64,000 nt of DNA from Diaminobutyricimonas aerilata (GCF_002797715.1 NZ_PGFF01000001.1:3371304-3435303), one strand, 5' to 3'; counted from the stretch's first letter, positions 34,456 through 42,052 are shown. Numbers and translations: made by a program. Notes: generated from the sequence alone by a model not told the origin.

Positions 34456-34468
34456 TCCGAGCCCGGGT
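34431..34468 (+). repeat. Direct repeat, copy A: T-arm and 3' end of tRNA-Gly plus flank
   Basis: A 38-bp perfect direct repeat starts GGTTCGATTCCC and ends CGAGCCCGGGT. It covers the T loop, acceptor 3' strand, CCA and 13 bp of downstream flank. A further ~27 bp of flank are similar but degenerate. The second copy is at 34519-34556. Confidence 0.9.
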
Positions 34469-34518
34469 AACCCACACCGAGTGCCCCCAGTTCGCGACGG
34501 CATGCGCCGCCGTCGCGG

Positions 34519-34556
34519 GGTTCGATTCCCGTCACTCGCTCCATCCGAGCCCGGGT
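34519..34556 (+). repeat. Direct repeat, copy B: orphan 3' half of tRNA-Gly
   Basis: Identical over 38 bp to 34431-34468 but with no acceptor 5' strand, D arm or anticodon arm before it, so it is not a second functional tRNA. This is the typical look of an attachment-site remnant or a local slippage duplication. Confidence 0.9.
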
Positions 34557-34608
34557 CTCACCCCGAGTGCCACCAGTTCGCCAAGCGCCTCGGGTACGCT
34601 GACCACCG

Positions 34609-35718
34609 ATGCGGCTAGAAAGCGGTTTCAGAGGCGTGGCCGAGGTCGTCGAGACGGAAGGCGGTCTGCGCCCGCTGCGCCTCACGGCCGAGCAGCACCG
34701 CCGGGCGCCGGAGTCGCTTCAGTTGATGGCCGAGTTCACCTCTGGCGTGCGTCTCGTGCTCCGCACCGCCGCCTCTCGGCTCGACCTCGACGTGATCATC
34801 GAGCGCTACGTCATGCGTCACCTCGGGCGGCCGACCCGGGATGCCGAGTTCCTCGCCGAGGCCGGCGGGGAGGTGATCGCCCGCGCCGTGGCGACACCCA
34901 CCGGCTCGCGGATCGAACGCGGTCGAGGGGAGCCGTACGGGCGCGAGCCCGGGCCCGTCGTGCGGGTGACACTCGATCTCGGTGCGGCCTCCGCGCGCCG
35001 GGACGTCGTCGTGTGGTTCCCGCACGACGCGGGTGTGACGCTCGCGGGGGTGAGCGGCGACGCGCCCGTCGAGCCCGTGCCCGACAGCGCCCGTCCGCAC
35101 TGGGTGCATCACGGCAGCTCCATCAGTCACGGCGGGAACGCCCACGATCCGCGCGAGACCTGGCCTGCGCAGGTCGGTCGGGCGCTCGGCATCCGCTGGT
35201 CGAACCTCGGCTTCGGCGGCAACGCGATGCTCGACCCGATGACGGCGCGCAGCATCGCCGCGATGGATGCCGACGTCGTCACGCTCGAACTCGGCATCAA
35301 CATCGTGGGCGCCGACGCCATGCGGCCGCGCGCCCTCACCTCCGCGACGCACGCGTTTCTCGACGCCCTCCGCGACCGCCACCCCGACGCGCCGATCGTG
35401 CTCATCGGCGCCTTCGCCTGCCCGGCACTCGAGACCACGCCGGGTCCGATGGTGGCGACGCCGAACGGCCCCCGGGGCACCGAGCGCGGCCAGGACGCGG
35501 ACGTGCTCACCCTGCAGCGCTCCCGGGAGGTGCTGCGCGCGGTCGCCGCCGTCCGCGACGATCCTGCGCTGCACTATCTGGACGGGCTGGAGCTCTTCGG
35601 TACGGCTGATGCCCATCTGCTCGAAGACGGACTGCATCCCTCGCAGTGCGGTCTCGACCTCATCGCGCGACGGTTCCTCGAGCGCGAGGTGATCGGGCCC
35701 GTCAGGGCCGATCGGTGA
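34609..35718 (+). CDS. SGNH/GDSL hydrolase with N-terminal beta domain (SsfX3-like)
   Basis: 369 residues. An N-terminal beta-sandwich (~1-160) precedes the hydrolase core: block I HHGSSISHGG (~165, catalytic Ser), block II GFGGNAML, block III LELGINIV and block V DGLHPSQCG (catalytic Asp and His). No signal peptide. Likely a carbohydrate esterase, given the sugar-acid operon opposite. TACGCT lies 8 nt before ATG. A LacI-type box falls at codons 4-7. The last 13 bp sit in a 38-bp repeat shared with the dehydratase gene at 37284. Confidence 0.85.
   Translation: MRLESGFRGVAEVVETEGGLRPLRLTAEQHRRAPESLQLMAEFTSGVRLVLRTAASRLDLDVIIERYVMRHLGRPTRDAEFLAEAGGEVIARAVATPTGSRIERGRGEPYGREPGPVVRVTLDLGAASARRDVVVWFPHDAGVTLAGVSGDAPVEPVPDSARPHWVHHGSSISHGGNAHDPRETWPAQVGRALGIRWSNLGFGGNAMLDPMTARSIAAMDADVVTLELGINIVGADAMRPRALTSATHAFLDALRDRHPDAPIVLIGAFACPALETTPGPMVATPNGPRGTERGQDADVLTLQRSREVLRAVAAVRDDPALHYLDGLELFGTADAHLLEDGLHPSQCGLDLIARRFLEREVIGPVRADR
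34618..34629 (+). promoter_or_regulatory. LacI-family operator-like box (SGNH hydrolase)
   Basis: GAAAGCGGTTTC, a near-palindrome of the LacI/GalR operator type with central CG. It lies just inside the SGNH reading frame, where a bound repressor could block a leaderless transcript. The same GAAAGCGNTTTC occurs at 41588-41599 before the oxidoreductase operon. Confidence 0.5.
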
Positions 35719-35743
35719 AGCGGATGCCGAGCCCGCGCGTCGG
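35706..35743. repeat. 38-bp perfect direct repeat, left copy
   Basis: It begins GGCCGATCGGTGAAGC and ends CCCGCGCGTCGG; the identical sequence is at 37284-37321. It contains the SGNH stop codon. Read on the minus strand it encodes the end of the dehydratase (GLGIRFTDRP), and a TGA follows directly at 35704-35702. This copy therefore looks like the original end of the dehydratase gene. Confidence 0.95.
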
Positions 35744-35771
35744 CCCAGGCTCAGAGGACGACCGCGATCCT

Positions 35772-36398
35772 TCAGATCGCCGGACCGATACGGCCGTTGC
35801 TCGCGTCGCGCACGACGGCAGCGAGAGTGCGCAACACGTCGGGGGATTCGGGTACCACGCCGTTCTCGACGTACTCGATGCTCATCCCGTCGGTGAGCGC
35901 GCGGATCGCCCCCGACACGGATGCCGCGACACGGCGCACCTCCGCCGCGTCCCGCGGCAGGTTCAGTCGGGGAGCGAAGACGGGCGTCGAGCGCTGCTCG
36001 GCCGCGTCGCACACCATGAGCCACGCGCTGCGAAGCGCCGGCTCGGTGTAGCCGAGCACGATCATCCGCATCGCCGCGACGTCGTCGGAGGAGAACACGA
36101 CAGGTCCCGGCGTGGCCGCCTTCTCGAGATACTCCTCGATCGAGCGGTCGAGAGGCCAGCCGTGCAGCACCGATTCGAACACGCGGCCCGATTCGACGAG
36201 CACCGGCTCCACGCACGCCTCTTTGGAGCGGAAGTACCTCCACAGCGTGCGCGTCGCGATGCCCGCCTCACGCGCGATGTCCTCGCCGCGGGTGGCGGCG
36301 AGACCGTCACGCCAGAAGAGCTCGGCGGCGATCCGTGACACCTGCAGGCGAGCGTCCGACCGGCGACGCAGGTCGATCGGCACCCGGGCTTCTGTCAC
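35772..36398 (-). CDS. TetR-family transcriptional regulator
   Basis: 208 residues. The HTH is at ~20-65 (RIAAELFWRDGLAATRGEDIAREAGIATRTLWRYFRSKEACV); the ligand domain is unremarkable. GTG 36398 lies 6 nt after TAGGGT (leaderless layout), and GTCACGCAGTGAC overlaps the start codon, so autoregulation is likely. The same operator type occurs twice before the next gene. Both genes lie between the 38-bp repeats and are probably a transferred pair. Confidence 0.92.
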   Translation of the reverse strand: MTEARVPIDLRRRSDARLQVSRIAAELFWRDGLAATRGEDIAREAGIATRTLWRYFRSKEACVEPVLVESGRVFESVLHGWPLDRSIEEYLEKAATPGPVVFSSDDVAAMRMIVLGYTEPALRSAWLMVCDAAEQRSTPVFAPRLNLPRDAAEVRRVAASVSGAIRALTDGMSIEYVENGVVPESPDVLRTLAAVVRDASNGRIGPAI

Positions 36399-36406
36399 GC
36401 AGTGAC
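36394..36406. promoter_or_regulatory. TetR-type operator overlapping the regulator start
   Basis: GTCACGCAGTGAC is a perfect GTCAC-N3-GTGAC inverted repeat that covers the GTG start codon and the base pairs just after the -10 (TAGGGT). It matches the sites at 37090 and 37107. Confidence 0.65.
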
Positions 36407-36428
36407 CCTAACAGCGGGACAAGCGGGC

Positions 36429-37094
36429 TCAGGCGATGAGGAAGATCACAGTGATCGCCTCGTACAGGGCACCGATGATCAGGAGGGCGACGACGAGCGC
36501 ATAGAGCTTCGCCGTCGCCAGCAGGCCGCCGACGTACCCGGCGCGCCGAGTCGCGAAGCCGTGCCGTTGCGGCTGCAGCAAGAACCGCCCATGCACCCAC
36601 GCCGCGAAGCCGACCACGACATACGCCGCGCCCTCGATCGCGAGAGTCACCCAGTGAACGAGGAAGAGGGCGTCGTGCGCGCCGACCGGAGTGAACAGCA
36701 CCCCCCAGGAGAGTCCGCGGACGAGGGTCGAAACGACGCCGAGGAAAGGCACGATGAGCGTCGGCAGCGTCGTCTGCAGCAACGACGCCGAGAGCAGGTT
36801 CACGCCGAGAGTGACGACCGCGGCGAGGGCGACGTTCCCGCTGCGGTAAGAGTCCGCGATGAGCCCACCCAGGCCGCCGGCGCCGGGATCACCGACGGCG
36901 CCGAGTCCGCCGGGGCGCAGTTCGGGCACGAGGGCGGTTGCGAGGATGCCAAGCCCGAACATGCCGAGATAGCCGAGGTTCAGGGCGACGAAGGCACGCC
37001 GGTGCGAACGGATGAGGGCCACGACGTCGCGGACGACGCGCGCGCCGTAGTGGAGGGCGGATGCGGAGGTGTGGATCGAGTGCCGAGTTGTCAC
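36429..37094 (-). CDS. SpoIIM/DUF95-like integral membrane protein
   Basis: 221 residues with five or six membrane segments. LNLGYLGMFGLGILATAL, then NLLSASLLQTTLPTLIVPFLG and GVLFTPVGAHDALFLVHW resemble the SpoIIM (stage II sporulation protein M-like) superfamily, which occurs in non-sporulating bacteria with unknown role. GTG 37094 follows TAGTGT by 6 nt. Two operator-like repeats overlap the promoter. The TetR gene follows 30 bp downstream on the same strand. Family call is by eye and moderate. Confidence 0.6.
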   Translation of the reverse strand: MTTRHSIHTSASALHYGARVVRDVVALIRSHRRAFVALNLGYLGMFGLGILATALVPELRPGGLGAVGDPGAGGLGGLIADSYRSGNVALAAVVTLGVNLLSASLLQTTLPTLIVPFLGVVSTLVRGLSWGVLFTPVGAHDALFLVHWVTLAIEGAAYVVVGFAAWVHGRFLLQPQRHGFATRRAGYVGGLLATAKLYALVVALLIIGALYEAITVIFLIA

Positions 37095-37119
37095 GATATG
37101 ACACTAGTCACTAAGTGAC
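37090..37119. promoter_or_regulatory. Tandem TetR-type operators of the SpoIIM-like gene
   Basis: 37107-37119 is GTCACTAAGTGAC (perfect GTCAC-N3-GTGAC). 37090-37102 is GTCACGATATGAC (one mismatch) and covers the GTG start. Centres are 17 bp apart, with the -10 (TAGTGT, 37106-37101) between them. The consensus is the one at the regulator's own start. Confidence 0.65.
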
Positions 37120-37243
37120 ATCACTGGAAGGCTGTTCGCTGTGGGAGAAGAGCGCCCGCCTGCCTACGCGACCGGAGTTGAGCGATCGCATCCAACTCCC
37201 ACGATGACGCCGGCGTCTGCAAGCGCGGTCGGCCGGACGAAGG

Positions 37244-38350
37244 TCACGAGCCGGACCGACCTCGATCCGCCGGTGGAAGGCTCGGCCGATCGGTGAAGCG
37301 GATGCCGAGCCCGCGCGTCGGACCGCCGCGCACGTGCCCGGCACCGAACTCGAGCCCGGTCGACTCCGCGAGCACGCCGAGGTCGGCGAAGCGGGCGTCC
37401 TCGACGTCCTCGATCCACGTCTGCTCCGGCAGCGCGAACGACAGCTGAGCGGAGAGTTCGGGCAGCAGGTGTGCGGCGAGCCGCGCGCCCCGCTCCCGCG
37501 CGAGATCGGCGATCGCGAGGAACGGCGTAATGCCCCCGACCCGGATGACGTTCGGCTGCACGACGTCGACGACGCCCGCGTCGAGGAAGTCGCGGAAGCG
37601 GTGGATCGTGTGCAGATTCTCGCCGAGGGCGATCGGCAGGTCGGTGCGCCGGCGCAGTTCCCGGTGCGCCGCGAGATCGTCGGCGCGGAGCGGTTCCTCG
37701 ATCCACGCGGGCCGCACGGCGGTGAACAGCTCGAGGGCGTGCGCGGCGCGGTCGACGTCCCAGCGCTGATTGGCGTCGATCATCAGGTCGCGGTCGGCGC
37801 CGAGCACCTCCCGCACGGCAGCGAGCCGGTCCGCATCCTCGGCCGGGTCCGGCTTGCCGACCTTCACCTTGACCGCGCGGTGCCCGGCGGCCACCCAGCG
37901 CTCGACCTGCGCGACGAGCTCCTCGAGCGGATAGTGCAGATTGACCCCGCTGCCGTACACCGGAAGCTCGTCGTGACGGCGGCCGAGCACTCCGGTGACG
38001 CTCGTTCCCTCGCGACGGGCCCGGGCATCCCACAGCGCGAGGTCGATGCCGGCGAGGGCGATCGTCGAGATGCCGCCGCCCCCCGCCTCGTGCACCCGTT
38101 CCCAGGCCTGCTGCCAGAGAGCGGGATCCGCGGCGCGCCCGGTCCACCAGGGAGCGAGCTCCTCGGTGAGGAACGCGGCGACCGCGCCGGCGCCGATCGT
38201 CGGGGTCCAACTGAACCCGTGGCCGACCGTGCCGTCGTCGCAGCGCACCTCCACCGGCAGCACCGTGACGGTCGTGACGTCGGGCGCCCAGGGTCGCGCG
38301 AGCGGGATCTCGAGGCGCCGCACCTCGACGGACTCGACGGTGGCCGTCAT
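37244..38350 (-). CDS. Enolase-superfamily dehydratase (mandelate racemase/muconate lactonising group)
   Basis: 368 residues. Capping domain 1-125, then the barrel with KVK at 161-163, metal ligands Asp192, Glu218 and Glu244 (MIDANQRWD, WIEEPL, ALGENLH), and His294 in AAHLLPELS as in acid-sugar dehydratases. The substrate is likely an aldonate, uronate or sugar diacid. ATG 38350 overlaps the preceding stop. Its last 13 residues come from inserted DNA. The 38-bp repeat at 35706 shows that the ancestral gene probably ended after ...RFTDRP. Confidence 0.88.
   Translation of the reverse strand: MTATVESVEVRRLEIPLARPWAPDVTTVTVLPVEVRCDDGTVGHGFSWTPTIGAGAVAAFLTEELAPWWTGRAADPALWQQAWERVHEAGGGGISTIALAGIDLALWDARARREGTSVTGVLGRRHDELPVYGSGVNLHYPLEELVAQVERWVAAGHRAVKVKVGKPDPAEDADRLAAVREVLGADRDLMIDANQRWDVDRAAHALELFTAVRPAWIEEPLRADDLAAHRELRRRTDLPIALGENLHTIHRFRDFLDAGVVDVVQPNVIRVGGITPFLAIADLARERGARLAAHLLPELSAQLSFALPEQTWIEDVEDARFADLGVLAESTGLEFGAGHVRGGPTRGLGIRFTDRPSLPPADRGRSGS
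37284..37321. repeat. 38-bp perfect direct repeat, right copy
   Basis: Identical to 35706-35743, 1,578 bp away. It lies inside the 3' end of the dehydratase gene and marks the right boundary of the TetR/SpoIIM-like cassette. Confidence 0.95.
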
Positions 38351-39264
38351 GCCGCGATGAGGGAGCGACCGGCGGCGAGGATGTCGGCGAGGCGCTGCTC
38401 CTGGGCGGCGGTCGGGTCGACGAGGGGGGCGCGCACCGATCCGACGGGCACGCCCGCGAGCCGCAGTCCGGCCTTGATGAGCGACACGGCGAATCCGGGC
38501 GTCTCGTCGCGCAAGGCGACGAGGGGCCGGTAGAAGCCGTCGAGCAGCCGGCGTTGCGTGTCGGCGTCGTCGGCGCGATACGCGCGGTAGAACGCCGTCG
38601 CGATGTCGGGGGCCATCGCGAAGACGGCGGAGGAGTACAGCGGCATGCCGATCGCCTTGTAGGCGGCCTGGCTGAGTTCCGCGGTGAGCAGCCCGTTGAA
38701 GAACCGCAGGTCGGTGCGGCCGGTGCGCTGCCCGGCGAGCACGATCTGCTGCGCCACGGCGATGTCGCCGACGCCGTCCTTGATGCCCGCGACGCCCGGG
38801 AGTGACAGCAGGTGCTCGGCGGTCGCCGCGGTGAGGGTCGACCCGCCCCGGTGGTAGACGATCACCGGCAGGTCGGTCTCGGCGAGCACGGCCTCGACGT
38901 AGCGCACGATCCCCGTCTGCGGACCCTGCACGAGGTAGGGCGGCAGCAGCAACAGGCCGTCGGCCCCCGCCTCGGACGCCGCACGCGCGCAGCCGATCGC
39001 GTGCCCGAGCGGGCCGCCCGCACCGGCGATGACCGGCACGCGGCCCGCCGTCGCCTCGATGCTCGCGGCGACGACCGCGGTGAACTCCGCGAGCGAGAGC
39101 GCGTGGAATTCGCCCGTGCCGCACGCGGCGAACACCCCACCCGGCCCGGCCGTCACCCCCGCGGCGACGTGCGAACGCGTCGTCTCGAGGTCGAGCCGCC
39201 CGGCCGCGTCGAACGCGGTGACCGGGAAGAACAGGACGCCGTCGGCGAAGGTGAGCTCAGACAA
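38347..39264 (-). CDS. DHDPS/NAL-family lyase, resembling 5-dehydro-4-deoxyglucarate dehydratase
   Basis: 305 residues from TTG 39264, a start inferred from the 8-bp overlap with the preceding gene. VLFFPVTAFD, GGVFAACGTGEFHAL, Tyr137 in VIVYHRGG and the Schiff-base Lys162 in GIKDGVGD match the KdgD group. If correct, it converts 5-dehydro-4-deoxyglucarate to 2-oxoglutarate semialdehyde, water and CO2. It is next to a sugar-acid dehydratase and an NAD epimerase/dehydrogenase, which fits an oxidative uronate or aldarate route. A plain KDG-type aldolase remains possible. Confidence 0.82.
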   Translation of the reverse strand: MSELTFADGVLFFPVTAFDAAGRLDLETTRSHVAAGVTAGPGGVFAACGTGEFHALSLAEFTAVVAASIEATAGRVPVIAGAGGPLGHAIGCARAASEAGADGLLLLPPYLVQGPQTGIVRYVEAVLAETDLPVIVYHRGGSTLTAATAEHLLSLPGVAGIKDGVGDIAVAQQIVLAGQRTGRTDLRFFNGLLTAELSQAAYKAIGMPLYSSAVFAMAPDIATAFYRAYRADDADTQRRLLDGFYRPLVALRDETPGFAVSLIKAGLRLAGVPVGSVRAPLVDPTAAQEQRLADILAAGRSLIAA

Positions 39265-40156
39265 CGTCGACCCCCGCGAGTTGTTCGCGCCAGGTGCGGC
39301 GGGCGCGCCAGCCGAGCAGCCGCTCCGCTTTCGCGCTCGAGAAGAGCGACTCGGTGTCGCCCAGCTTCGCCGCGGCATCCGCGAGCGACGGCAACCAGGT
39401 CTCCACCGCGGCGGGGACAGAGTCGCGCACGAGCGCGTCGCGCGCCCCGACGAAGAACGTCTCCCCGTTGGGGGCGCGGTCACCCGCATCCAGCCAGGCC
39501 ACGACGAACTCCCCCGCGTCGCGGGCGTCGACGTAGTTGAACAGCGCGACGGCCGAGAGCTCCGGATGCTGCAACCGCTCGGCGACCGTGTGGCCCTGCT
39601 GGGTGGGAGCGCCGCTCCACTCCTCCGGCGCGATCACGTAGCAGGGGCGGAACGCTCCGGTGCGGATGCGATCGCCGGCCGAACGCGCGGCCATCGCGAC
39701 GAGTCCCTCGATCGCGACCTTCGAGAGCGCGTAGCCGTTCCATGGACGGGTCGGGTGCGCCTCGTCGAGCGGCAGGTACTCGGGCTGCCAGCCGATCGGC
39801 GCGCCGTAGCCGATCACGGTCGGGCTGCTCGCGATGAGGAGCGAGCCGGTGCCCGCGGCGAGCGCCGCGTTCAGCACCCCGAACGCGAGCCCCGTGTTGA
39901 CGGCGAAGGTCTCGTCGTCGGGTGCCGCTCCGGGGAAGGGGATGGCCGCGAGGTGCACCACCTCGTCCGGGCGGTACCGCTCGAACAGGTCGGTGCGGGC
40001 GCCCGCGTCGGCGAGGTCCGCCTGCACCTGCACGGCCGGCAGATCGGCGTGGGTGACGAGGTCCACCGAGACGACGTCGCGACCGGCGTCGGCCAGTGCG
40101 CGCACGACGCTGCGGCCGAGACGCCCGGCGCCGCCGGTGACGAGTGTGCGTGTCAT
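39257..40156 (-). CDS. NAD-dependent epimerase/dehydratase family (uronate-dehydrogenase-like)
   Basis: 299 residues from ATG 40156 (ATGA overlap with the previous stop). The Rossmann motif is TGGAGRLGR (7-15). The acidic VSVDLV after strand 2 suggests NAD. HLAAIPFPG and YALSK (catalytic Tyr/Lys) follow. Extended SDRs of this type include uronate dehydrogenases, which fits the neighbouring dehydratase and KdgD-like enzyme. The substrate is not proven. Confidence 0.85.
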   Translation of the reverse strand: MTRTLVTGGAGRLGRSVVRALADAGRDVVSVDLVTHADLPAVQVQADLADAGARTDLFERYRPDEVVHLAAIPFPGAAPDDETFAVNTGLAFGVLNAALAAGTGSLLIASSPTVIGYGAPIGWQPEYLPLDEAHPTRPWNGYALSKVAIEGLVAMAARSAGDRIRTGAFRPCYVIAPEEWSGAPTQQGHTVAERLQHPELSAVALFNYVDARDAGEFVVAWLDAGDRAPNGETFFVGARDALVRDSVPAAVETWLPSLADAAAKLGDTESLFSSAKAERLLGWRARRTWREQLAGVDVV

Positions 40157-41496
40157 GCCCCCACCCCCGGGAGGTCGCGGGCGGCGAGCCCGAGGTCGAG
40201 GTCGGCGATGCGCACCACCTGCTCGCTCTCGAGCGACCGGTTCCCGGCGAGCCCGACCACGACGGCGCGCACGCCGTCGCGCCACGTCGCCGAGCGGCCC
40301 AGCTCATCCGTCTCCCCGCCGACGAAGACCTCGCGCAGCAGCAACGCGTCGCCGCCGCCGTGTCCGCCGTCCGCCGCAGGGATCTCCACCTCGCGTGCCG
40401 GTTCCCAGTGCCGCTGCACGACGAGCCGCTCGCCGACCGGGCGGGCGCCCTCGTCGACCACGAGGTCGGGGCGCGCGCTCGGGTCGACCACGACGCGACC
40501 CTCCTCGTCGAAGAGCACGGCACCGCGCTCGATGACGGTGAGCTCGGCACGCCCCTCCGTGCCGTTGACGGTCACGGTGTAGCCCTCCCAGGGCGAGTGC
40601 GCGTTGAGCGAGTAGGCCATCGACGGTCCACCGGCGTAGTCGACGACGAGCGAGAGGTTGTCCTCGATCGTGATGCCCGCATCGAAGACGTCGCGATCGC
40701 GCAGGTAGCCGTCGTGCTGTTCCTGGTCGAAGTAGAGCCCCTTGAGCACCGGGTCGCGGCGCAGGTCGAGGCTGAAGGCGTCGCGCAGCTCCGAGTCGGT
40801 CGTGCCGCGCTCGGGGCGAGGGCCGAGCCCGCGCGTTCGCGCGTTCTCGGCGCCGTAGAACCGCAGCCCGCCGCTCGCGAACACGCGCACGGGCGAGTCG
40901 GAGATCCACCAGTTGACGAGGTCGAAGTGGTGCGACGCCTTGTGGATGAGCAGTCCGCCCGAGTTCGCCTTGTCGCGATGCCAGCGGCGGAAGTAGTCGG
41001 CCCCGTGCGCCGTGTCGAGCACCCATTCGAAGTGCACGCTCGTCACCCGGCCGACGGCACCCGACGCGATGACCTGCTTGAGGGCGGTGTTCCGCGGGGC
41101 GTACCGGTAGTTGAAGGTGATGGTCACCGATCGCCCGGTGCGCTCGACCGCCTCCGCGATCGCCCGCACGCCCTCCGAGGTGGTCGTGAGCGGCTTCTCG
41201 ACCACGACGTCCGCCCCGGCGTCGAGGGCGGCCACGACGTACGCGGCGTGCGTGGCATCCGGGGTCGTGACGATCACCACGTCGACGGACTCCTCGCGCA
41301 CGACCGTCGCGAGCTCGGCCGGGTCGAAACGCCGCGGGCTGCCGAGCTGCGGCAGCCGCTGCGCCGACCAGTCGAGCCGGCCCGGGTTCGCGTCACCCCA
41401 GGCGACGAGTCGGGCGGCATCCGAATGGGTGCCGGCGATGGCGTCGAGGTACATCTGGGCGCGGGAACCGACACCCACCAGTGCGTAATTGCGCAT
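40153..41496 (-). CDS. Gfo/Idh/MocA-family oxidoreductase
   Basis: 447 residues, longer than most of the family. N-terminal Rossmann fold (ALVGVGSRAQMY), EKPLTTTSEG with the active-site Lys, then HHFDLVNWW in the substrate domain. ATG 41496 has a strong Shine-Dalgarno (AAGGAGTGA). It is the first gene of the four-gene operon (Gfo/Idh, epimerase, lyase, dehydratase), with 4-8 bp overlaps throughout. The leader holds a LacI-type box. Confidence 0.9.
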   Translation of the reverse strand: MRNYALVGVGSRAQMYLDAIAGTHSDAARLVAWGDANPGRLDWSAQRLPQLGSPRRFDPAELATVVREESVDVVIVTTPDATHAAYVVAALDAGADVVVEKPLTTTSEGVRAIAEAVERTGRSVTITFNYRYAPRNTALKQVIASGAVGRVTSVHFEWVLDTAHGADYFRRWHRDKANSGGLLIHKASHHFDLVNWWISDSPVRVFASGGLRFYGAENARTRGLGPRPERGTTDSELRDAFSLDLRRDPVLKGLYFDQEQHDGYLRDRDVFDAGITIEDNLSLVVDYAGGPSMAYSLNAHSPWEGYTVTVNGTEGRAELTVIERGAVLFDEEGRVVVDPSARPDLVVDEGARPVGERLVVQRHWEPAREVEIPAADGGHGGGDALLLREVFVGGETDELGRSATWRDGVRAVVVGLAGNRSLESEQVVRIADLDLGLAARDLPGVGA

Positions 41497-41587
41497 GCTC
41501 ACTCCTTGGGACACCGGCGGCCGTGAAGCCCCGTCGCACGCTGTCATGCGTCGCCGATACGGAGTCCTCGCCCGCCACGCTACTCGA

Positions 41588-41599
41588 GAAAGCGTTTTC
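41588..41599 (-). promoter_or_regulatory. LacI-family operator-like box (sugar-acid operon)
   Basis: GAAAGCGTTTTC, 92 bp upstream of the Gfo/Idh start, matches the box at the SGNH hydrolase (GAAAGCGNTTTC). It implies shared control of the two transcripts by a LacI-type protein coded elsewhere. Confidence 0.5.
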
Positions 41600-41648
41600 C
41601 TGCACCCGTCGTGTTCCGCGTTGTCGGCGGATCGTGCCACGGTTGCTC

Positions 41649-42047
41649 ATGGCCAGGATCGACCGCATCCGTCCCGAGGGACTCGTGCACAGCCCCGCCT
41701 TCAGTCATGTCGCCGTCGTGCCGCCGGGCGCCACGACCATCTACATCGGCGGGCAGAACGGCGTCGACGACACCGGCGCCGTCGTCGGGGACGACATCGC
41801 GGTCCAATCCGCGCGAGCCCTCGACAACGCGGAGGTGGCGCTCGCGGCCGCCGGTGCCGCCTTGGCCGACGTCATCCAGTGGACGGTGCTCATCGTCGAC
41901 GGTGCCGACCTCGGCGCCGGCTACGGCACCATCGCGACGCGGCTGGCGTCCGACGAGCCCGCCCTCGTGACCGCCGCGCGCGTCGCCGGCCTGGGAGTGC
42001 CCGGGGCACTCGTCGAGATCAGCGCCGTCGCTGCGGTCTTCCGCTGA
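41649..42047 (+). CDS. RidA/YjgF-family protein
   Basis: 132 residues. The family shape is clear: VHSPAFSHVAVVPPGATTIYIGGQNGVD, GALADVIQWTVLIVDGAD, LVTAARVAGLGVPGALVEISAVA. The Arg expected near the end of RidA-type deaminases appears instead in AARVAGL, so enamine/imine deaminase activity is uncertain. It is divergent from the sugar-acid operon and followed closely by the DUF1697 gene. Confidence 0.85.
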   Translation: MARIDRIRPEGLVHSPAFSHVAVVPPGATTIYIGGQNGVDDTGAVVGDDIAVQSARALDNAEVALAAAGAALADVIQWTVLIVDGADLGAGYGTIATRLASDEPALVTAARVAGLGVPGALVEISAVAAVFR

Positions 42048-42052
42048 CGACC

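Noticed and set aside
34519-34556. A second tRNA-Gly gene
   Set aside because: Only the T arm and 3' acceptor strand are present; no D arm, anticodon arm or 5' acceptor precedes it.
34615-36243. A 542-codon minus-strand frame spanning the SGNH and TetR genes
   Set aside because: It is antisense to the SGNH hydrolase and out of frame in TetR, both of which show clear family motifs. It was useful only because it shows the same out-of-frame peptide as the 37284 repeat.
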